The notes: generated by a model not told the origin, from the letters alone. A stretch of 64,000 bases of DNA from Microcoleus sp. EPA2 (GCA_020882975.1 JAHRFD010000006.1:124001-188000), one strand, 5' to 3'. Counted from the first letter of the stretch, positions 26,014 through 34,705 are shown. A program made the numbers and translations.

Positions 26014-29000
26014 TTAAAGTTGTGCGTCGGCAACTCTAAACTTTGAAGATTCCGAAGCTAATTCAGCATCGACTTTTAAGAGATATTTGAGAAAGTGAGC
26101 GCTGCTATTTTCCGAAAGCTTCTTAATAACTTGACCTGTTTTCAAGTCAGCAGCTAAGACTGGATTATCAGCTTCATCTCTGACTAAACACCTAACATTG
26201 TTGCGAGATTTGCTAATAAAAGCTGTCCAATTTCCCACAGGAATTGTAGTTTCTCCAGTTTGGTTATATGCTTCACAAATGGCATCTTTCAGCAATTGTG
26301 AGAGGTGGGCGGGGCTGGCAGCAATGTCTTGGGGTTGAGACGGCGATCGCTTTTGAGTAGGGGTTGGCGATACGGATGGCGATCTCTCTTGACAAGGAGT
26401 TGGCGATACGGATGGCGATCGCTCTTGACAAGGAGTTGCCGGTACGGATAGCGATCGCCCTTGACAAGGAGTTGGCGCGACTTCTGAAAGTTCCTCAACT
26501 GATTCAATTAGTTGCACAGAGCTAGGGTTGATGTTTAAGATCAGAGCGCTGCCTTTAGGCGAGGGTTCAATAGTGGCCTCAAAGGTAGTGCCGATCGGCA
26601 ATTTAGGTGAATTAGCAGAGAACATGGCTAGCTCTTGTCCGTCAAGAAGGACAATAGGGCTGCCGTCGCGCCTCGAACCGCTACCGCTAACAGAACCCAC
26701 CTCAAAAGTCAATGTTTTCTGCCTCCATTTGGGACTGCTAAAGTCAACATCTTTCAAGTCATTGTACTTCTGCCCAATCAGTTCAGCTCTGTCAAACTGA
26801 AAGGTTTGCAATTGCTGGCAAATTTCATCCGTAAACAAATTGAGAACCAATGCTGCTTTAGGTGTTTGGTTTTGGGACTCAAGCCAAGTATAATCAGCAG
26901 GAGCTACAATACGTGAACTGACATCTTTGGTGCGACCAAGACCATCGCGGTAAGTTAAGTCTAAACTGTCGATGTCGTTGACATTTTCGCAAAACTTCTT
27001 CTCAAGAATTCCCACCAGTTTGTCGCTGGGTTCAATTAAGGCAAAATTGACCATTGGCAGGCTCGGATGCAAAGTTGCTTCATATTTAATGCCTTTGCTG
27101 TCTAACAATTCTTTCCAATGTCCAGCTAAGTCTTTGCCAACTGGCTGTCGCTTCTTATCCCTGACAGTCTTATTGCTGCCGTCGAGTTCAAATTCCTCGA
27201 AAGGGACGCTCAGAACGTAAGTGTCTTTTGGCATTGCTTCGTGCAGTCGCTCGTACTCAGGTTCAAGGTTGAATTCAATCAGCAGTTGGCGAGAAAGTTC
27301 CTTACAAGCTTTGCGAGGAACTTCTAAGTTGGGATTTGCGGTTTCGACGTGCCACATCGCACTAGCAGCTAAAAACCGTTCTTCAGGGTCAGTCCAAGCT
27401 TCGGTCACATCGGCTCTTAAGCTCTCGTATAACTTGCTGACTGCTTCTTTAATTGCCTTAGAATCGCCGCCGCACTCCAAGTGAATTTCACCCATCCTTT
27501 CTCGATAGCGTTCCTTAATATCTTGCGCCCACCTGACATAATGTTTCTCCCATTTTTCTCGCTCATCTAAGTCAGAAGGAGACTCGAACAGGTAGCGAAA
27601 CTCGTCGCGGTGGCGGCTTTTTAGACGAGTCGGTTCCCACTCTGGATTAACAGCCTCCTTAGCGATGCAATTGATAGCGGTGCCGTCTCCTATAGGTAAT
27701 GGCACCGTTTTGTAAAGCCTGGGGTCGTCTTTGTAGTCAAATAAGTAGCTTGGGTGCTGTTCTGACCACTGCTTAGCCTTGGACAGCAGGGTGGGGTGGT
27801 GGTCTTCGGTGCGAGTAGCACTTTTGGGACTGTCCACTTCAATTTGCAGGGCATCAAATAGCTTTCCAAGAAGCTGCCGCTTCTGTTGATTGAATAAACT
27901 TTCTGGCTGTCCCGGTTCTGCTGCTGATGATTGCACTCTCCCGATTAAGGTAGCCACCCAGCCGATTTTATTTTGGGCGATCGCTACGGCAATTTGCCGC
28001 AATTTGGTATACTTGCGATCGCCATCACTATCGGTAGCTTTAGTGTAGTCAACTTTCTCTCGCTTCTCAACTGCATCGTACTCATTCTCTTGATTAGCGT
28101 GCCTGGTTTCAGAGGCAATATTCGGCATCCGAGAAGCAGGCGTAACTACCAGTTGGTCGCCGTCAAAATCGCACTGGTGGTGCTGCATGGCTTGGTCAGA
28201 GCGAATGAAAACGCACCCTTTGTACTGCGTTAATTCAGGATGGCTTTTGTTGTCTACTGTGTAGCGACGGATGTTATCTTTACTGACAATTGGGTATCGG
28301 GTAACGATAACTTCTGTGCCGTGTCGCAAGTGAGGCGCAACAATTGTACCGGGTTGGAGGTTTTCACAAGGTTGAGCCATTGCTGAACCGTGATGAATTG
28401 CTCCCTTAATTGCTAAGTCTTTCCACTTTTTAGCCAGTTGTTCTTGCATGAAATCGACGACTTTGGGAAAGTCGAGGAGTTGACCGAGTTTGTCGTTCCT
28501 CAAAATTGAAATTAGCCGGGATTCGTTGCGTTGGGCTTTTTCATCGGTTTCGTCTTCTAATCCGCTGCTGTCTTCGTGAAGGCTAGATTGAAAAGCAGCT
28601 TTTTTGTCGTGTTGCTCTACTAAGTATTTGGCAAGTTGCAGCCGGTTATTTTGCAAGTCAGCTAGCTTTTGGGCTTCAACTTTAGTCGGTGTGGCGATGT
28701 CAGCCCCAATAGCTGCTTCGGAATACCAAATCGAAAATTGCCAGGAATTTTCGTATTCAGTTACTTTGGCGTTGCCTCGATTTCCCAGTATAGCTTTGGG
28801 AAATTCGTAGTCACCACAGGGGATAAGTTCAGCTAATTGCTCTTTAGCAACTCCTTTGATAGAGGAGCGATCCATAATGATATCATAACCCAAGTCCGAG
28901 GTTAAATTAGCATCAGGCAACAGCGTTCCTTTGGCAAGAAAGCTAATTTCTGGAGTGTGGTAGTCTTCTTGTCCCCATTCCTGCATCCAGGCAAATCTGA

Positions 29001-29586
29001 ATTGAAAAGGTCGGTTATAATTTCCTCCTAATTGTTGGGCTAGTGCCGGTGAAATTTTACCGTGACAGTCTCCGGTTTGCCACTTATGAGCTTTCGCTTT
29101 TTCACTCTGGTCATCGCTTTGAGAATCCACAATTTTGAGTCGCAAGGTTTCGCCTTCTTGGGAGCTATCTAACAATTTGGCTCCTTGGTTGCAACTGCTA
29201 ACTAGCAGTGAGCCGTAGCGACAGGCGTGGTCGGGTTGAGTTTTGAATACGCTCAACAGTTTGGTTGAGAGTTCTTTGTCTGCAAAATACACATTTTTGC
29301 CTGAGCTGAAAGCAACTCTTCTGCCCATGCCATCTCCGAAGTCGATGTTTTTGAGAGGGTCGAATCTGCTATCATTTTGGTCAGGTTTAACGATGGTTAG
29401 GGATGCTAATTCTTCAGGTTCAAAAAGCAGTTCAAGCAGGGAGTTACGCAGCACTTCTGATTCAGCTTGGTACCGCCCTTTTGCTCTACCGTCAGCCAAG
29501 GACATATCAAAGACTGGGATTTTTAGTCCTTCCCCAGCTACCCATTCTGTGGAGCGATATTCTGGAGTAAGTTTTCTTCTGCTCAT
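26014..29586 (-). CDS. Single-chain two-barrel RNA polymerase-like protein (RdRP/QDE-1, YonO type)
   Basis: I assign this to the superfamily of two double-psi beta-barrel RNA polymerases. The first barrel signature is TGDCHGKISPALAQQLG (171-187), then FQFRFAW (194-200), KGTLLPD (219-225) and DIIMDRSSIKG (235-245). Eukaryotic RdRPs show the same order: DG-G-IS--LA, then FQIR, KG-L and RPS--K. The second barrel signature is VIVTRYPIVSKDNIRR (426-441) and then the catalytic QCDFDGDQLVV with D473, D475 and D477, matching the metal-binding DFDGD/D-DGD of multisubunit beta' and QDE-1-type enzymes. The ~590-residue middle part is helical and unassigned. Residues about 1035-1085 hold four 12-residue repeats of the TPCQERSPSVSP type. 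Both barrels in one chain make it a single-subunit enzyme. Template and product are unknown. It has its own upstream element and no sigma-like partner. Confidence 0.72.
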   Translation of the reverse strand: MSRRKLTPEYRSTEWVAGEGLKIPVFDMSLADGRAKGRYQAESEVLRNSLLELLFEPEELASLTIVKPDQNDSRFDPLKNIDFGDGMGRRVAFSSGKNVYFADKELSTKLLSVFKTQPDHACRYGSLLVSSCNQGAKLLDSSQEGETLRLKIVDSQSDDQSEKAKAHKWQTGDCHGKISPALAQQLGGNYNRPFQFRFAWMQEWGQEDYHTPEISFLAKGTLLPDANLTSDLGYDIIMDRSSIKGVAKEQLAELIPCGDYEFPKAILGNRGNAKVTEYENSWQFSIWYSEAAIGADIATPTKVEAQKLADLQNNRLQLAKYLVEQHDKKAAFQSSLHEDSSGLEDETDEKAQRNESRLISILRNDKLGQLLDFPKVVDFMQEQLAKKWKDLAIKGAIHHGSAMAQPCENLQPGTIVAPHLRHGTEVIVTRYPIVSKDNIRRYTVDNKSHPELTQYKGCVFIRSDQAMQHHQCDFDGDQLVVTPASRMPNIASETRHANQENEYDAVEKREKVDYTKATDSDGDRKYTKLRQIAVAIAQNKIGWVATLIGRVQSSAAEPGQPESLFNQQKRQLLGKLFDALQIEVDSPKSATRTEDHHPTLLSKAKQWSEQHPSYLFDYKDDPRLYKTVPLPIGDGTAINCIAKEAVNPEWEPTRLKSRHRDEFRYLFESPSDLDEREKWEKHYVRWAQDIKERYRERMGEIHLECGGDSKAIKEAVSKLYESLRADVTEAWTDPEERFLAASAMWHVETANPNLEVPRKACKELSRQLLIEFNLEPEYERLHEAMPKDTYVLSVPFEEFELDGSNKTVRDKKRQPVGKDLAGHWKELLDSKGIKYEATLHPSLPMVNFALIEPSDKLVGILEKKFCENVNDIDSLDLTYRDGLGRTKDVSSRIVAPADYTWLESQNQTPKAALVLNLFTDEICQQLQTFQFDRAELIGQKYNDLKDVDFSSPKWRQKTLTFEVGSVSGSGSRRDGSPIVLLDGQELAMFSANSPKLPIGTTFEATIEPSPKGSALILNINPSSVQLIESVEELSEVAPTPCQGRSLSVPATPCQERSPSVSPTPCQERSPSVSPTPTQKRSPSQPQDIAASPAHLSQLLKDAICEAYNQTGETTIPVGNWTAFISKSRNNVRCLVRDEADNPVLAADLKTGQVIKKLSENSSAHFLKYLLKVDAELASESSKFRVADAQL

Positions 29587-29691
29587 TGATTAGCTCCTGA
29601 ATCCTAGTTTTTACATTTTTAGGACTTACGCACAGTAATAGTCCAGATTTTGACAAGGTTGTTCCTTCACAAATTCCTGCTACTGAGTGAT

Positions 29692-29716
29692 ATTCACCCC
29701 CTCCAATTGGAGGGGT
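29692..29716 (-). promoter_or_regulatory. Conserved palindromic upstream element, copy 3
   Basis: Coding-strand reading: CCCCTCCAATTGGAGGGGG then TGAATATCACT. It lies about 109 bp upstream of the polymerase-like gene and also 33 bp before the divergent small gene at 29749, so it may serve both directions. This copy has the most symmetric core. Confidence 0.7.
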
Positions 29717-29748
29717 TTAGAAGAAAGAAGTAGCGTGTTACAATCAGA

Positions 29749-30000
29749 ATGACAATCCCAATGTGGAGAAAAAAAGTGAAAGTAGTTCGCACAACTACGG
29801 CTATGGAAAGCCAACGGGATTATTTCTCTGATAGCGATAGCGATGCACTTGCTCGCGTTGCTTTAGGAGAAGGTGAAAACACTCAGCAATTCGGAGGTTT
29901 GAACCTCGATGCTAACGAGGTTATTAAAGGTAGAGCGTCAAACTTATTCAACGTCACCGAAGAACAAGTTGAAAACCCTCAATACTGGATTGATTTGTAA
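29749..30000 (+). CDS. Small protein of unknown function
   Basis: Not recognised. The N-terminus is basic (MWRKKVKVVRTTT), followed by an acidic serine/aspartate run (DYFSDSDSDALARVALGEGE) and a C-terminal NLFNVTEEQVENPQYWIDL. Possible starts are ATG at 29749, 29761 and 29803; the last gives MESQRDYF and 65 residues. TACAAT at about 29739 could be the -10 box of a promoter that reads away from the polymerase-like gene. It stands alone and is short, so the coding call is moderate. Confidence 0.5.
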   Translation: MTIPMWRKKVKVVRTTTAMESQRDYFSDSDSDALARVALGEGENTQQFGGLNLDANEVIKGRASNLFNVTEEQVENPQYWIDL

Positions 30001-30056
30001 GAAATACCGACCCAAATTAAGTTGTCGCTCTTACAAAACAAGCGATTTACATTCTA

Positions 30057-30157
30057 ATACCATTTCTAAAAAATCTTGCTCAAATCTGCATCGTTGGGTT
30101 TATTTCACGAAATCAACTTACTGTTGCTACTATTGCATGACTTTTCAGAAATGGTAT
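30057..30157. mobile_element. MITE-like foldback element
   Basis: Exact 11-bp terminal inverted repeats ATACCATTTCT (30057-30067) and AGAAATGGTAT (30147-30157) enclose about 80 bp of noncoding DNA. Short elements with ATACCA-type ends recur in cyanobacterial genomes, and a similar one is at 53684-53776. TA lies at the outer left edge, but a clean target duplication cannot be read. Confidence 0.5.
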
Positions 30158-30235
30158 AATTCGGAGGTATCTAATTCGGATATGTCTAATAATTTAGGTG
30201 GCAAATCAAGGCATTCCTGACACCTGAAAAGATGG

Positions 30236-30859
30236 CTAACGCCGTTTTTTGGACTGCGTTTTATCCGAAGAACGACTCTCAAGCGTCTGGTTGGCTTGAA
30301 GAGAGTGCAAATTGTTACCTGGAAGCAAGCTGTAGACCACTTTACGCTTGCGGAAAACCCTAGTGCCATCTACAGGCATTCCTTGTTTCCAAGCGTCTGA
30401 AATCGCCTTTTTGTCGGCAGAAATTACGGTTTTGGTTTCGACTCGACGATAGGGTTCTGGTAGTTGAGATGGGTCAATCAAAACTTCACAGGTAGGCGGA
30501 TTTTCCTTAACAGTAATGCGACGGTGTTTGCCAATAATTTCGGAAGTTAACACGCCGCACTCGTTGAAGTAGAGCACGGTTTTGTCTAAGCGCTCTCTCC
30601 ACCCCTGGAGTTTGTTGAGAGCTTTTGAATGCAGTTCTATCAAATACTGCATCCTGGCTGTAATTCCTGCAATTTCGGCATCAATTTGGTCGGCTAAGTC
30701 GGCATGGGCATCAACAGCAAGTTCCTGGGTTTCTTGGGTTTGCCAAAGGGATTGCAGCAGTTGGTCAATTTCTTCTGAGCTTTCTGCTGACTCTAGTTGA
30801 TGCCAAAGTTGAGCCGCAGTTATTGAACTTTGAGCAAGCGTTGCTGTGGCTAAATTCAT
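30236..30859 (-). CDS. Siphovirus Gp157-family protein
   Basis: A helical N-terminal region (about 10-100) with an acidic stretch (ELAVDAHADLADQIDAEIAG) leads into the diagnostic C-terminal half of the Gp157 family: RERLDKTVLYF, then PSQLPEPYRRVETKTVISAD, KKAISDAWKQGMPVDGTRV. In phages the family sits near single-strand DNA binding and recombination genes and has been linked to phage resistance; its biochemistry is not settled. Here it is downstream of a 57-codon gene (2 bp gap) and lies on the same strand as the polymerase-like gene. The basic tail SSDKTQSKKRR may bind nucleic acid. Confidence 0.75.
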   Translation of the reverse strand: MNLATATLAQSSITAAQLWHQLESAESSEEIDQLLQSLWQTQETQELAVDAHADLADQIDAEIAGITARMQYLIELHSKALNKLQGWRERLDKTVLYFNECGVLTSEIIGKHRRITVKENPPTCEVLIDPSQLPEPYRRVETKTVISADKKAISDAWKQGMPVDGTRVFRKRKVVYSLLPGNNLHSLQANQTLESRSSDKTQSKKRR

Positions 30860-30861
30860 GC

Positions 30862-31035
30862 TTAGTATCCTCCGTTGATGCAGGTGTGATAATAATCGCG
30901 GCGTTCTTCGAGTTGAGTAAGCGCAGCCATTGTTGCTGCGTCGGATTTAAGAGAGATTTGTTTGTCCTTTTGAATCTTGCTACCTGGTTGAGAATGAGTT
31001 AAATTTTGTGAGTTTGACTGGGTAATTTTTTGCAT
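30862..31035 (-). CDS. Small protein upstream of the Gp157-family gene
   Basis: A 57-residue frame starting MQKITQSNSQNLTHSQ and ending LEERRDYYHTCINGGY. The second half (TMAALTQLEERRDYY) is a likely helix. Its stop lies two bases before the Gp157 start, so they are probably co-transcribed. Start: ATG at 31035; a TTG at 31044 is possible. Not recognised. Confidence 0.5.
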   Translation of the reverse strand: MQKITQSNSQNLTHSQPGSKIQKDKQISLKSDAATMAALTQLEERRDYYHTCINGGY

Positions 31036-31100
31036 ACAATTCAAAAAAATTTCTTAAAAATAGCGCGACCGCGCTCTTAAAAAAAGGAGTATTTAAAGAT

Positions 31101-32228
31101 ATGAATTATCCTATAGTTTTTTACCCAAAAGTGGTAATGCAGTTCTGCCATCAATATCCTTTGCCAGAGGCAACTTCTAGTTGTGCCACCTCATCCCAAC
31201 TTCAAGAAACTCAACAATGCGAGCAACCTGTTGTTTTGCTGACTCCGCCTCAACCACCTGTGGTGTTACCTGTCAAGTTGCTGTGGTTAATTTGGGTGTT
31301 TTGGCTCTATGGTGCGATCGCACTTCCGCTATTAGCTATTTCTTGGGGTTGGCTGTGGTGGGAAATGCTGTTGGTAGTAGCTGCTTATTCATGTTTAATT
31401 GCGGCTGCTTATAGTTATGTGTTTGGCTGCCGTCAAAAACTGCTATCTAGGTATAAGCACCAAGTTCTTGAGTACAAACAACAAGAGATATTATCCCAAC
31501 AAGAGATATTATCCCAACAAGAGATATTATCCCAACAAAAAAGATTATTCCAACAAGAGACGTTATCCAACAAACAGCAGGAATTTTCTAGTTTTAAGCT
31601 AGAAAAAGAAGGGGTGCAGACTGTTTTAAAAACCGCAAAAATTGAGTTAGATTCCAGAAATCGATCGCTCAAGGATTTGATGTCACTTCGGGTTAATTCT
31701 AATGGCATATCTCAAGCTCAGCAAGGAGTGAGCGAAGAGCGCTTTTTGCAATATTTGCAGCGATATTTCGAGGAAGTTGTCCAAGCAGCAGAGTTTAAAA
31801 TTCCGTCATCTCAGAGGAGCTATTCAGCAGATTTTACTGTAATTCACACTCCATCTGGACTCGGAATTGATGTCGAGATTGATGAACCTTATGCTGGCAA
31901 ATCTAAGAAGCCCACTCACTGCTGCGATGCTGACAGCGATATGCGCCGCAATCAATTATTCTTAGAGTGGAATTGGATTGTGGTTAGGTTTACTGAAAAG
32001 CAGGTGGTTCAGGCTCCTTTGAGCTGTTGCAAGTTCCTGGCTCAGGCGATCGCCTTTGTAACGGGCGATCGCTCTTATTTAAGGCAACTGGAAACTCAAC
32101 CCGATTTGCTGAGCGTCAAACCTTGGACAACAAGAGAGGCAAGGGCTATGGCTAAAAGCAACTATCGCCTTACTTATTTACCTGGATTTGGTGTCGCTTC
32201 TGCTTGCGATCGGCTTTCAAAGTTTTGA
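31101..32228 (+). CDS. Membrane-anchored protein with PD-(D/E)XK nuclease-like domain
   Basis: Two adjacent transmembrane helices lie at about 52-110 (LLWLIWVFWLYGAIALPLL and WEMLLVVAAYSCLIAAAYS). They are followed by a glutamine-rich coiled coil with six-residue repeats (QQEILS, 4-5 copies, about 127-160). The C-terminal domain (about 205-340) has the layout of restriction-like nucleases such as the DUF559/Vsr type: FKIPSSQRSYSADFTVIH, GIDVEIDEPY with the acidic pair, then HCCDADSDMRRNQLFLEWNW and IVVRFTEKQVV. The D-x-E-x-DEPY motif and the final hydrophobic strand suggest an active nuclease on the cytoplasmic side. The start follows AAGGAG at 31084. Cyanobacterial proteins of this kind are common and unassigned. 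Confidence 0.65.
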   Translation: MNYPIVFYPKVVMQFCHQYPLPEATSSCATSSQLQETQQCEQPVVLLTPPQPPVVLPVKLLWLIWVFWLYGAIALPLLAISWGWLWWEMLLVVAAYSCLIAAAYSYVFGCRQKLLSRYKHQVLEYKQQEILSQQEILSQQEILSQQKRLFQQETLSNKQQEFSSFKLEKEGVQTVLKTAKIELDSRNRSLKDLMSLRVNSNGISQAQQGVSEERFLQYLQRYFEEVVQAAEFKIPSSQRSYSADFTVIHTPSGLGIDVEIDEPYAGKSKKPTHCCDADSDMRRNQLFLEWNWIVVRFTEKQVVQAPLSCCKFLAQAIAFVTGDRSYLRQLETQPDLLSVKPWTTREARAMAKSNYRLTYLPGFGVASACDRLSKF

Positions 32229-32301
32229 TTTATTGCACGCAATATCCGAGTTATTGCCGGCAATAAATGTTTATTTTTAATACAAAGGAGATAAAATAGA
32301 T

Positions 32302-33348
32302 ATGCTGTCATTTGAAGAGGGGTTCATTGAAAGTCAACAGCTCAACCAAAGACTCCTGCAAACGATTCGCTTGATTGGAGAATACAAGGGAAAGCAGGAG
32401 TTATTCAAGCAACAAGCCCCACAAGTTTTAGGCACTTTGCGCCAAGCTGCGGTTATTCAGAGTACCGAATCTTCTAACCGCATTGAAGGCATTACTGTGC
32501 CACTAGAACGGATTAAGAAATTAGTAACAGAAAAAACAACGCCGCGCGATCGTTCAGAACAAGAAATTGCGGGTTATCGGGACGTGCTAACTACAATTCA
32601 CACCAATTATACCCACATTCCTTTTAGTACAGGTGTCATTTTACAACTGCACCGCGACCTTTACCAATTTGCTGTTAATACAGGCGGGCGCTGGAAAACA
32701 GTGGATAATGAAATTAGCGCTACTTATCCTGACGGGACTAAAGTGGTGAGGTTTCAACCTACTCCCGCTTATGCTACTCCTGCGGCAATGGAACGCCTGC
32801 AAGAACGGTTTAATCGTCTCTGGGAATCGGGCGAGATAGAACCTTTATTGCTGATTCCAACTTACATTTTGGATTTCTTGTGCATTCATCCATTTTTAGA
32901 TGGAAACGGGCGGATGGCAAGGTTGCTGACTTTGTTGCTGCTATACAAAGCCGGTTATGAGGTGGGGCGATTTATTAGTTTGGAACGGATTGTGGAGAGA
33001 ACTAAGGAAAGCTATTATGATACGCTTTACCAATCTTCCCAAGGATGGCATGAAGGGCAGCATAACTTATTACCTTGGTGGGAGTATTTTTTAGGAGTCA
33101 TGCTGCTGTCAGCTTATCGGGAGTTTGAGCAGCGGGTAGGGTATGTTACTTCTGCGAAAGGAACTAAAACGGCGATCGTATTGGATGCGATTAACAATTT
33201 GCCTCAAGAATTCTCGATTAGGGAATTGCAGGAACGGTGTCCAACAGTGGGAATTGATTTGATTCGCCGTTTATTGCGCCGGGAAAGGGATGCGGGGCGT
33301 TTGCAATGTCGGGGACGAGGAGTTGAGGCGCGTTGGCGAAAGCAATAG
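32302..33348 (+). CDS. fic: Fic-family AMP-transferase
   Basis: Fic enzymes transfer AMP or other nucleotide parts to hydroxyl groups of target proteins. The active-site motif HPFLDGNGRMAR (H196-R207) is canonical. Upstream, SNRIEG (S58 to G63) matches the (S/T)xxxE(G/N) inhibitory helix, which places it in class II, where inhibition is built into the same chain. So no separate antitoxin is needed, and none is adjacent. The C-terminal ~70 residues (FSIRELQERCPTVGIDLIRR) look like a winged helix. It starts after AAGGAG at 32283 and is not closely coupled to the upstream gene. Confidence 0.93.
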   Translation: MLSFEEGFIESQQLNQRLLQTIRLIGEYKGKQELFKQQAPQVLGTLRQAAVIQSTESSNRIEGITVPLERIKKLVTEKTTPRDRSEQEIAGYRDVLTTIHTNYTHIPFSTGVILQLHRDLYQFAVNTGGRWKTVDNEISATYPDGTKVVRFQPTPAYATPAAMERLQERFNRLWESGEIEPLLLIPTYILDFLCIHPFLDGNGRMARLLTLLLLYKAGYEVGRFISLERIVERTKESYYDTLYQSSQGWHEGQHNLLPWWEYFLGVMLLSAYREFEQRVGYVTSAKGTKTAIVLDAINNLPQEFSIRELQERCPTVGIDLIRRLLRRERDAGRLQCRGRGVEARWRKQ

Positions 33349-33415
33349 ATATCTCCCAAAAAGACAGTTCAAAACAGGCTGTTGGGCCTGTTCCACAATC
33401 ATTATGGGAGATGTC
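33347..33415. repeat. Nested inverted repeat after fic
   Basis: An inner hairpin AACAGGC/GCCTGTT (33373-33379 and 33386-33392) sits inside outer arms AGATATCTCCCA and TGGGAGATGTCT that match at 11 of 12 positions. It starts at the fic stop codon. It may be a terminator or a small foldback insertion. Confidence 0.55.
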
Positions 33416-33644
33416 TAATAGATACAGGAATTACGCACAAACAACTTGGTGTTGAGTTTAAGTACGAAATTTAACACCCAGTTACAACTATTTATGCAAG
33501 CTAATGAAAGCGGTGTATATCGGAAAATTGGCTTCTTGGTAATGGGAAAAAGGTAATCGGTCAACTGTATCTCACAATGTTTGAAAACTGTTATGTTTCA
33601 TCCTAGTGGGATTGCATTTCCTACAAAAAAGCTGATTTTTCCTT

Positions 33645-33920
33645 TCAATTTTTGCACAGAGGGCAAAAACGTTTGTGGTTTTTTTGCCTTTTGATTTTCC
33701 TCTCAAAACTTTTGTCTGCAACCCAGCATTCTGCCAAGACAAAGTTTATTCCGCGTTCTCGGGCAGCGGCGCAAAATTTAGCACCTCTGCCTTTTTTATG
33801 TTTCCAAAGCCTTTCGTCCAAATCTTTTGTCCAGCCGACGTAGTGTTGGGCTGGATGAGTTGAACATATCGGCTTTTCAAAGTGCAGAAGATACACGTAT
33901 CCTGCCATTTTGTTTGCCAT
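33645..33920 (-). CDS. GIY-YIG endonuclease, small single-domain type
   Basis: The GIY-YIG signature appears as YVYLLHF, then HYVGWTKDLDERLWKHKKG with the family arginine, and a FERKIKRQKN helix carrying the expected glutamate. The protein is a single domain of 91 residues from MANKMAGYV, like the UPF0213-type members. It has a basic C-terminus with CPLCK. The upstream frame extends to 33980, but the ATG at 33920 starts just before the domain. Role: probably a DNA nuclease of unknown target. Confidence 0.78.
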   Translation of the reverse strand: MANKMAGYVYLLHFEKPICSTHPAQHYVGWTKDLDERLWKHKKGRGAKFCAAARERGINFVLAECWVADKSFERKIKRQKNHKRFCPLCKN

Positions 33921-33987
33921 TTTTGAATGTGGTGAAAGATGTTTGCGGCTGCCGGAGAAACAAACTTGTCTCTCCGGCATAATTGAA

Positions 33988-34314
33988 TTACCAGTCGATT
34001 TTTAGCTCGCAGTTTTTGTTGCTGCCGTTGCTGCTGCCGTTGCTGCTGCCGTTGTTGCTACGGTTGCTGCTTTCTTCAGTGAATTGGAAGTTTAATGCCA
34101 GCAGTTCTTGCTCAATAATTGACTTTCTGTCTTGGATTTTTTTGTCCCTCACAAGTCGCAGAGCGTGGATTATTTGGTCAAGCGTTTGATAGCTTGTTTG
34201 TTGAAAATTTAGTACAAGTGTTGTTTCCCTGCCCATGATGTACAGTTCGTTTTCTGTTTGGTGGACGCAGGTTAAATTATTGAAGTAATAGGTGTAGGTT
34301 TGTGATAGTTCCAT
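33988..34314 (-). CDS. Unknown protein with serine/asparagine-rich repeat tail
   Basis: Not recognised. The first 80 residues look folded (TTLVLNFQQTSYQTLDQIIHAL and a KSIIEQELLALNF helix). The C-terminus repeats a 12-bp unit encoding NGSS about four times (SSNRSNNGSSNGSSNGSN), then ends in CELKIDW. Start: ATG at 34314. It follows the GIY-YIG gene on the same strand as its upstream neighbour, with an 8-bp gap to the longer 33980 frame. Confidence 0.5.
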   Translation of the reverse strand: MELSQTYTYYFNNLTCVHQTENELYIMGRETTLVLNFQQTSYQTLDQIIHALRLVRDKKIQDRKSIIEQELLALNFQFTEESSNRSNNGSSNGSSNGSNKNCELKIDW

Positions 34315-34705
34315 TTTTTTGTCCGATGCTTTATTGCTTTATTTTTGGGCGCGACAGCGCTCATAAATTTGTTTTTTCGTAAATGTTAGTCAGTACGATA
34401 AAATGTATAAATAATTTATTTTTACCCATGTTGACTCACAAATTATTTGAGCAAGCACCGTCTCAATTTACTTAATAGTTACGCCAAAATAGTTGATAAA
34501 TACGTTAAGAAAGCTGTCATAATTAGTGGCAGTAATCAGTAATTGGTACTCCTACCTGGTAAGGATACTTGGGGGGATAAAACGGTTGACCCACCGTTAT
34601 CAAAACCCTGATATGGCAGAACTACCCAGGAATTTATGTCGCAACCATGAAATTTGTTAGCTAGCGCTTTTATTTAATAAAAGTAAAACTTTTAAGTGGC
34701 AATAA
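34315..34705. other. AT-rich intergenic region between relaxase end and small gene
   Basis: No coding frame is convincing. The right half carries one hairpin (34581-34598). The left half is AT-rich (TATAAATAATTTATTTTT near 34403) and may hold the promoter of the minus-strand gene at 34314. Confidence 0.4.
34581..34598 (-). terminator. Possible terminator of the mobC-relaxase operon
   Basis: On the minus strand AACGGT-GGGTCA-ACCGTT is followed by TTAT, about 108 bp after the relaxase stop. The stem is only six pairs and the T-run is short, so it could equally be a transfer-origin hairpin. Confidence 0.3.

Noticed and set aside
26333-26490. HIP1-containing tandem repeats considered as iterons
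   Set aside because: They are 36-bp in-frame units encoding the TPCQERSPSVSP repeats of the polymerase-like protein.
31478-31560. Short direct repeats resembling a CRISPR array
   Set aside because: The 18-bp units are contiguous, in frame and encode QQEILS repeats inside a protein; there are no spacers.
34015-34065. 12-bp tandem repeats considered as iterons
   Set aside because: They encode the NGSS tail of a small gene on the minus strand.
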